Of a stretch of DNA of 64,000 bases, positions 59,745-64,000 are shown one piece after another. This DNA comes from Sphingomonas sp. Leaf22. Its GTDB lineage: Bacteria; Pseudomonadota; Alphaproteobacteria; Sphingomonadales; Sphingomonadaceae. Below the pieces are notes generated by a model. That model was not told the origin of the DNA, made no database searches, and worked only from the letters and a program-made list of their open reading frames with translations. A program made the translations under genes and the position numbers. Where the stretch lies: the NCBI RefSeq assembly GCF_001421715.1, contig NZ_LMKP01000034.1:124230-188229 (forward strand), written 5' to 3'. Each line of letters opens with the position of its first letter. Position 1 is the first letter of the stretch.

Positions 59745-59842
59745 GGACGACTCCGAGGTGTATTGGCGCGCGCAACATCTTCGGCCGCCATGTCGGCGGC
59801 AATGGCACGGACGAGATCGGCGATCCGGGCGTCAAGCATCAT
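59573..59842 (-). CDS. Possible small ORF overlapping the recombinase start
   Basis: 89 codons from ATG 59842. The first half (MMLDARIADLVRAIAADMAAEDVARA, in parts) looks like a natural helix; the second half lies within the recombinase gene in another frame and is low complexity. It may be a real short gene with an unusual tail, or only its first part may matter. Confidence 0.3.
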   Translation of the reverse strand: MMLDARIADLVRAIAADMAAEDVARANTPRSRPCPAASSMPASRPNCSPSIPAKTRSPSARHERSVKDGKLSMSTPTSRSAARPTGAPA

Positions 59843-60104
59843 CGGCTGCACACAGCACCGGTTCCGGCCTGCCCCCTAACCTTGTAGACGCGATCGCGTC
59901 CTCGATGTCGATCTGGCAATCGTCGCGGGCGTTGCTGCCATAGGTCACCGACATGGCGATATTGCACCACGTCTGATGCCCGGTGCGATCGTGATGCTGG
60001 GCGGCCAGCGCTTGGGCGTTGGCGCTGGTCCAGAACGCGGCATGGCCATGGCATACGAAGCAGGCTGCCATGATGTCGCGGTGTCGGGCAGTAGGGCGTG
60101 TCAT
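59832..60104 (-). CDS. Small zinc-finger-like protein
   Basis: 90 residues: CFVCHGHAAFWTSANAQALAAQHHDRTGHQTWC gives a C-x2-C and H/H arrangement like a single classic zinc finger, followed by an acidic end. It overlaps the winged-helix gene by ATGA in the leftward run. Probably a nucleic-acid-binding early protein. Confidence 0.65.
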   Translation of the reverse strand: MTRPTARHRDIMAACFVCHGHAAFWTSANAQALAAQHHDRTGHQTWCNIAMSVTYGSNARDDCQIDIEDAIASTRLGGRPEPVLCAADDA

Positions 60105-60361
60105 GCGTCTACCATCCCGTGCCTCGCCTCGTCCGGCGCAGTCTGTGAGCCAGTCGCTACGATCGTCACCTGTCGTTTCGAACGGACCGTGACGACCTCG
60201 ATCACACCCAATCGGCGAAGATCGCCGAACGCTTTTGCGGCATCTGACGTGTCGCTGCCGATGCGTTCAGCGAGCGCAGCGTTGGTCGGGCAGCTCGCCC
60301 CCTCGGCGGCGAACCGCTCCAGCACGTTGAAGACGCGCCGCTGGTTGATGGTGAGCTTCAT
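60101..60361 (-). CDS. Winged-helix DNA-binding protein
   Basis: 86 residues: KLTINQRRVFNVLERFAAEGASCPTNAALAERIGSDTSDAAKAFGDLRRLGVIEVVT reads as a compact winged helix like LexA-N or MarR-type domains, with TNAALAERIG as the turn. Basic wing VRSKRQVTIV. Likely an early regulator or excision factor. Overlaps both neighbours by 4 bp. Confidence 0.7.
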   Translation of the reverse strand: MKLTINQRRVFNVLERFAAEGASCPTNAALAERIGSDTSDAAKAFGDLRRLGVIEVVTVRSKRQVTIVATGSQTAPDEARHGMVDA

Positions 60362-60717
60362 GCGCCCACTCCGTCGGCCTGCCCGGTGCCAGGGAAGCGC
60401 GCCTGCAAAGCCATGCGGATCTCGATGATCGCATCGTCAGCGGTCATCGCGTTCCAGCCTTCCCCGCTCCAAGCGCACTCGATCAAGCGCATCGCCGTTG
60501 CTTTCAGGACGGCATCCCGGAGGGTGGCATCCTTCGAAATCTCGCCGTTGGGGCCGCAGCGCTCGGCGGCGTGAAACAGGATGCTCAGTGCCAGTTCGAT
60601 ATCGGACGAATGTCGCGCGGCGACCCGCCGGATTTCGTACGGATGCACACCGAATTCGCGCGCGGTCGGCGGGCAATAATAGGGGTCGCGAAGGATTTGA
60701 TCGGACGGCGCGGTCAT
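60358..60717 (-). CDS. Hypothetical early protein
   Basis: 119 residues from ATG 60717 (TAATG overlap). MTAPSDQILRDPYYCPPTAREFGVHPYEIRRVAARHSSDIELALSIL is seen in blocks, then CGPNGEISKDATLRDAVLKATAMRLIECAW and a helical end. No family recognised. Coupled with neighbours by overlaps. Confidence 0.65.
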   Translation of the reverse strand: MTAPSDQILRDPYYCPPTAREFGVHPYEIRRVAARHSSDIELALSILFHAAERCGPNGEISKDATLRDAVLKATAMRLIECAWSGEGWNAMTADDAIIEIRMALQARFPGTGQADGVGA

Positions 60718-60932
60718 TATAGCCCGATCATGATCTGGAGACCGGGGCCGCCGAGCGCCCAATCGGTCAACCATGCGGTGACGAAGCCGATAGCGAACAT
60801 CGCCACGGTCTCGATCGCGGCCTTGCGGTGATAGTCGCGGTCGCACGCCGGGCAGTTGCAGTCGATCAGATGGATCGTAACGCGGCGTGGAGCCGGGTCG
60901 TGGCGTAGGGAAAGCGGGCGAACGCGGGGCAT
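60717..60932 (-). CDS. Small cysteine/membrane protein
   Basis: 71 residues from ATG 60932: MPRVRPLSLRHDPAPRRV, CNCPACDRDYHRK (CxC-x2-C) and one membrane helix (VAMFAIGFVTAWLTDWAL). It holds the position of 19038-19238 in prophage 1, which also starts with a basic MPR leader. Function unknown. Confidence 0.6.
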   Translation of the reverse strand: MPRVRPLSLRHDPAPRRVTIHLIDCNCPACDRDYHRKAAIETVAMFAIGFVTAWLTDWALGGPGLQIMIGL

Positions 60933-61111
60933 CAGCGGTCTCCATTCCGACGGTTGAGGTTGCGAACGGCGGTCAGCGCCAGCAGGCAGGCGAGGGCGGC
61001 GGCGACGATCGCCGCCGGGTTGCGGCCAAGCATGCCAAAGCCGGCGGCAAGGCCGGTCAGCAGCGCGGATACGCGCAGGAAATTGCGGTTCAGGGGGGTG
61101 AGCGGGCGCAT
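60932..61111 (-). CDS. Small two-helix membrane protein
   Basis: 59 residues from ATG 61111 in a TGATG overlap with the HTH-zinc gene. RPLTPLNRNFLRVSALLTGLAAGFGML and AAIVAAALACLLALTAV give two hydrophobic helices, then NLNRRNGDR. Counterpart of 19240-19371 by position. Confidence 0.6.
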   Translation of the reverse strand: MRPLTPLNRNFLRVSALLTGLAAGFGMLGRNPAAIVAAALACLLALTAVRNLNRRNGDR

Positions 61112-61479
61112 CAGGACGCACTCGCGCAAGAAATGCAAAGGTCCGGCTTGTCCCAGCCCCATGCCGGCACGGCGATCCCGATCGGTCCGGTGTCGCTCGA
61201 CGCGCAGATACGGCACAGGCGCGGCGCGGGGAGATCAGCGCCGAGATGGATCAGCAAAAGCCGCTCCAGCACCGTCAAGTCGAAGGGGAAATGCTGGCGC
61301 AGGGCGACAATCGTCGTCCAGCTCGCCGGGGCGATATCTGCCTCGATGCGCATGATCCACGCTGCACGCTCGTGCCACGCGATCTGCGGGTCGGTCGACA
61401 GCACGCCGGCAACGTCCTCCACGCCGAAACCGGCGGCAGTCCTTCGACGCTTCAGGTACGCTCCGGGGGTCAGGGTCAC
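61111..61479 (-). CDS. HTH protein with C-terminal zinc knuckle (homologue of 19368-19826)
   Basis: 122 residues from GTG 61479. XRE-like GAYLKRRRTAAGFGVEDVAGVL, acidic helical middle (WIMRIEADIAPASW, FPFDLTVLERLLLIHLGADL), then CRICAS and CISCASAS. It shares architecture and motif spacing with the prophage-1 protein. DNA binding inferred. Confidence 0.7.
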   Translation of the reverse strand: MTLTPGAYLKRRRTAAGFGVEDVAGVLSTDPQIAWHERAAWIMRIEADIAPASWTTIVALRQHFPFDLTVLERLLLIHLGADLPAPRLCRICASSDTGPIGIAVPAWGWDKPDLCISCASAS

Positions 61480-61575
61480 GAAAATCTCCGGGCAGCAGAA
61501 ATCCGCTTCGCGAACCGTGTGGTCGCGAACCGGGGCGGGGCAGGTCGGTGGTCGGGAAGATCTAGTCGATCGGCT

Positions 61576-62043
61576 TTACGGTGGTTGTGGCTGTCGCTTC
61601 ATCAGGGCACGCAGAATCGGAATGATCCGGCGCTTCGCGTTTAGAGCCTGGATGACCTCGCGCATCGCGGCGTCCCGGGTGGCATCAGTCGCATCCGGAG
61701 CAAGGGCGGCGATCAGGGCGGCGGCGGCTTCGCCGCTTTCGCGGACGGCCTCTATCGTCGCACCAGCGAGAGCGGCCTTCGCATTGGCGACGCTCGACTG
61801 ACGGGCGTCGACCTGCATGCGAAGCATGTCAATGAGCGGACGTGTGCCAAACATGCGGTCGTGTTCGGTGTCGAGCAGAACAGCATCCCGGCAGGTAAGC
61901 TGTTCTCGCTTATGCGCGTGCGACAGTGCCCGCAGATAATGCGGGGTGCGACCGGTGACTTCGGCCGCACGCGCAATCGATATCGCTTCGACTACGTCTC
62001 GCAGGGTCTGCTCAATCGACAAGGGTTCGCACGCCGTTGTCAT
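61576..62043 (-). CDS. CII-like/early helical protein
   Basis: 155 residues from ATG 62043: AISIARAAEVTGRTPHYLRALSHAH is HTH-like, then FGTRPLIDMLRMQVDARQSSVANAKAAL and a helical end NAKRRIIPILRALM. It occupies the slot of 20249-20740. Regulation of early genes is inferred. Confidence 0.55.
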   Translation of the reverse strand: MTTACEPLSIEQTLRDVVEAISIARAAEVTGRTPHYLRALSHAHKREQLTCRDAVLLDTEHDRMFGTRPLIDMLRMQVDARQSSVANAKAALAGATIEAVRESGEAAAALIAALAPDATDATRDAAMREVIQALNAKRRIIPILRALMKRQPQPP

Positions 62044-62215
62044 GCGCGTGAAGCGAAAAACGGGGCCGATCGCAGCATACGACCGGCCCCGCCCGCGCCT
62101 AGGGAGGTATGACCGCGCAGCGCGTGCCCCTGACCGGTACGATACATTGCGACCGGGCAAAGTTCCCGGCCGTCACTTACACGGCCGAACGGGGGAGACG
62201 CTTGTGGAAGGCGCG

Positions 62216-62491
62216 TCACGAACCATGTCCGTTAGCGCGCCCACTAGTATGAAGCGGCTCGACACCCGGAGCAGTCGCGTCGGGCTTGATACCCAAGGCA
62301 ACGGCAATGCGATGCGAGTCACCGCGGATGCACCGTCGCCGACCGCTGAGAACCTGATGGACGAGCGTCAGCGAAAAGCCGCGCTCGCGCGCCCACTCGG
62401 AAACGTTGGTCCCGGACGCAATGAACTGCTCTCGGGCCGTAATAGCGCGCGCAGGCAGGCCACCGTCAATATTGGCGACTTCGTTCGGCAT
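62216..62491 (-). CDS. BcepMu gp16-like regulator of element 2
   Basis: 91 residues: VSEWARERGFSLTLVHQVLSGRRRC then RGDSHRIAVALGIK, the gp16 pattern and a clear relative of 20975-21259. Divergent from the CI-like gene; a 172-bp gap (62044-62215) separates it from the CII-like gene and shows nothing else recognisable. Confidence 0.75.
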   Translation of the reverse strand: MPNEVANIDGGLPARAITAREQFIASGTNVSEWARERGFSLTLVHQVLSGRRRCIRGDSHRIAVALGIKPDATAPGVEPLHTSGRANGHGS

Positions 62492-62540
62492 GTGTCATGT
62501 ATCAGTTTGTAGAAACTGGTCCAAAAATGCGCAGGATTGT
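62492..62540. promoter_or_regulatory. Lysogeny switch region of element 2
   Basis: A 49-bp A+T-leaning gap between divergent gp16-like and CI-like genes, with GTGTCATGTATCAG near the gp16-like start; a similar GTGTCATG also occurs at 21263-21270 in the prophage-1 switch. This shared octamer could be part of a common operator. Confidence 0.5.
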
Positions 62541-62894
62541 GTGAAAGATCAAGCGGAATTTCCAGATTTGGCGAATTTCGCTTTGCGTCTCAAGGAGGCG
62601 CGAAAGGCAAGTCGTTGCAATCAGACCGATTTCGCAGCGTTGGGTGGGGTCGGGTTGGGTTCGCAAAGCCGTTATGAGAAGGGCGAAACTGCGCCGGGCG
62701 TGAATTATTTGATGCTGCTTGGGGCGAATGAAATCGACGTTGGCTATCTACTCACCGGCCGGCACACCTCCGATTCGTTGGATCAGGAAACGAGTGCTAT
62801 CGTCAGCAGCGTGAGAAGGTTGACGGGCGATCAAAGGCGTAGCCTGCTGGCCTTCCTGGCAACAATCGTCCCGGATTCATCCGACACGGACTAA
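62541..62894 (+). CDS. CI-like XRE-family repressor of element 2
   Basis: 117 residues from GTG 62541. HTH region LRLKEARKASRCNQTDFAALGGVGLGSQSRYE and NYLMLLGANEIDVGYLLTG aligns by eye with the prophage-1 repressor (TQTDFAAVGGVELATQSRYE; DTNYIISGQ). It is shorter, lacking the proline-lysine tail. Probable lysogenic repressor; cross-immunity with prophage 1 depends on operators. Confidence 0.78.
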   Translation: MKDQAEFPDLANFALRLKEARKASRCNQTDFAALGGVGLGSQSRYEKGETAPGVNYLMLLGANEIDVGYLLTGRHTSDSLDQETSAIVSSVRRLTGDQRRSLLAFLATIVPDSSDTD

Positions 62895-63189
62895 TTTGAC
62901 GCGATCCTGACTGCCCAAGATTGTGGGTATGGTGGGGGTATCATTCGAAGCATCACACCATCAGGTCGCTCTTGACCGCGCGCTTTGCGGTACGGCGGCG
63001 GAGCGTGTGTCCGCCGAAAACTGTTCCAGAATGGAAAAAAAATCAGCCGTTCTAGCTCCTTAGTCGGTCTTGCTGGCTGACGACCCGCCAAGCGGTGAGC
63101 TAGGGCTCGAACAGAAGGCTGATTGCAGTCGGCTTCTGCACGAAATCTGCAAACCTGCCGGGTATGGTGCTTGGTGAAGGAGATACACC
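62895..63189. other. Non-coding gap
   Basis: No convincing gene in 295 bp. The last part has the strong ribosome site AAGGAG before the next gene. Confidence 0.5.
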
Positions 63190-63972
63190 ATGCTCAGCCT
63201 AGTGATGCTATTGGTGCTGACCGGAGACCCCAAAGTTATAACCTCTTATCAGAGCAAGGCGCTCGACCAAGAGGGAGTGACGACAGAGCTCGTGATGGAT
63301 GCAGAGATACGGCAGCCCGAAGCGCTCGCCGATGCGCTGATCGAGGCTGGGGGCCTGACGCCTTGGAACACAGACCAACCGACTGTACGATCACGGCCGG
63401 GATCAGCATTGGCATACCGAGCCAGATACAGCGCCGACGGTAATGAAATCATTGTCTACTACCATGGTGCCGCCGGTCGGCCGGTATGTCGAATCCGACG
63501 TCGGCAAGGCGGTGTGTCGTCTGCCTTCAATCTAGCGCGCCGGTGGTGCGCGACGTCCTTGGGAATAGCTGTTGCTGACGCAATCCCGGCGCCGGTTATT
63601 TCGATGAGTGACGAGATGGATCAAATGATACGCAGATTAGACCTAACGTCTTTTCGGAACTCTACTGGGCCACGACGAGCCGCTGGCAAGCGGACGCTCG
63701 CGGACTATGGTTTCTCAAAGACGCGCCGAAGCAATCAGGGGGCAACGATGACCAGCCTCGATGGCGGTTGGATGATGAGTTTCCAGATACTAACGACTTC
63801 AGATGCCGTGGTGGATGTGTGCTTTCGCGATCGAGCACTCCAGCGGCAAACTGATCGTGTCCGACCAAGCTACGACGCGACGTCCGCCCTAAGAATCACA
63901 AAGGCCACCAAGGGCTATTGGACGGCACGCACTTCACCAATCAACTATCCGTCGTGCCGTAGCACTGCCTAG
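63190..63972 (+). CDS. Unknown protein of element 2
   Basis: 260 residues from ATG 63190 with AAGGAG upstream. N-terminus MLSLVMLLVLTGDP is hydrophobic and may be a short signal or anchor. Notable blocks are ALDQEGVTTELVMDAEIRQPE, YRARYSADGNEIIVYYHG, VCRIRRRQGG and MTSLDGGWMMSFQIL. I do not recognise a family. It follows the CI-like gene on the same strand, where prophage 1 carries its NDT/TIR cassette, so it may be cargo of the same kind. Confidence 0.6.
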   Translation: MLSLVMLLVLTGDPKVITSYQSKALDQEGVTTELVMDAEIRQPEALADALIEAGGLTPWNTDQPTVRSRPGSALAYRARYSADGNEIIVYYHGAAGRPVCRIRRRQGGVSSAFNLARRWCATSLGIAVADAIPAPVISMSDEMDQMIRRLDLTSFRNSTGPRRAAGKRTLADYGFSKTRRSNQGATMTSLDGGWMMSFQILTTSDAVVDVCFRDRALQRQTDRVRPSYDATSALRITKATKGYWTARTSPINYPSCRSTA

Positions 63973-64000
63973 GCGCAACAGCGGCGTGCGGGTATCGTCG

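Larger units (their letters stand above)
58171..64000. mobile_element. Element 2, left portion only
   Basis: It begins at attR with a serine recombinase and continues with a leftward run of short, overlapping early genes, a divergent gp16-like/CI-like switch at 62.5 kb, and one unknown rightward gene. Several proteins and their order match the early region of prophage 1. The far end and any third att copy lie beyond the window, so size and completeness are unknown. Confidence 0.8.

Noticed and set aside
62891-63091. 66-codon leftward frame in element 2
   Set aside because: Proline- and arginine-rich without motif or ribosome site; overlaps the repressor stop.

Overview
The window looks like the chromosome of a high-GC, Sphingomonas-like alphaproteobacterium. 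The pointers are a large TonB-dependent receptor of the sphingomonad/caulobacter type, plant cell-wall lyases with Sec or Tat signals, and an alphaproteobacterial elongator tRNA-Met. It has three parts. Positions 1-16.7 kb are host chromosome: a rhamnogalacturonan-I (pectin side-chain) utilisation locus followed by a Kup potassium transporter and a 2H phosphoesterase. Positions 16.77-58.17 kb are a complete P2-type prophage in the tRNA-Met gene. Positions 58.17 kb to the end are the start of a second integrated element that uses the same tRNA site.

Pectin locus: a leftward operon encodes PL11 rhamnogalacturonan lyase, CE12 acetylesterase, GH28 glycosidase, L-rhamnose mutarotase and a GH35 beta-galactosidase (cut by the window start). 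A divergent rightward operon encodes the TonB receptor, a DUF6250-like lipoprotein and a PL26-type exo-lyase. Together they would deacetylate and cleave the RG-I backbone, trim galactan and galacturonate ends, import oligomers, and feed rhamnose to catabolism elsewhere. A perfect GTTCAC/GTGAAC operator-like palindrome lies before rhaM.

Prophage 1: a 51-bp direct repeat (16767-16817 and 58121-58171) bounds about 41.4 kb. Tyrosine integrase and small early genes run leftward up to a divergent switch (BcepMu-gp16-like versus CI-like) near 21.3 kb. An Ogr/Delta-like zinc protein is encoded in the early run. The structural genes are clearly P2-like (Q, P, O, N, M, L, X, lysis, R, S, J, I, H-like, V, W, FI, FII, E, E', T, U, D), including a TTTTTTA frameshift heptamer between E and E'. 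V-W lies downstream of the tail fibres rather than before J. Four copies of a perfect hairpin/dyad with identical 5-nt loop precede transcription units, three of them late, with the dyad centre 56-60 bp from four start codons; they are candidate Ogr-type activator sites.

Cargo: a three-gene cassette at 22.2-24.4 kb (NDT/TIR-like nucleotide-binding protein, unknown soluble protein, four-helix membrane protein) is a candidate new defence or exclusion system. Others are an SRAP protein, an RTX metzincin protease, a second RTX/DUF4214 protein, a cadherin-like plus beta-propeller lipoprotein, two SGNH esterases, a winged-helix protein in the late operon, and a D12 adenine methylase.

Element 2: a large serine recombinase reads its last 14 codons antisense through the tRNA-derived attR sequence. 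Its gene order and proteins mirror the early region of prophage 1, ending in its own gp16-like/CI-like divergent switch, so it looks like a related prophage or integrative element continuing past the window.
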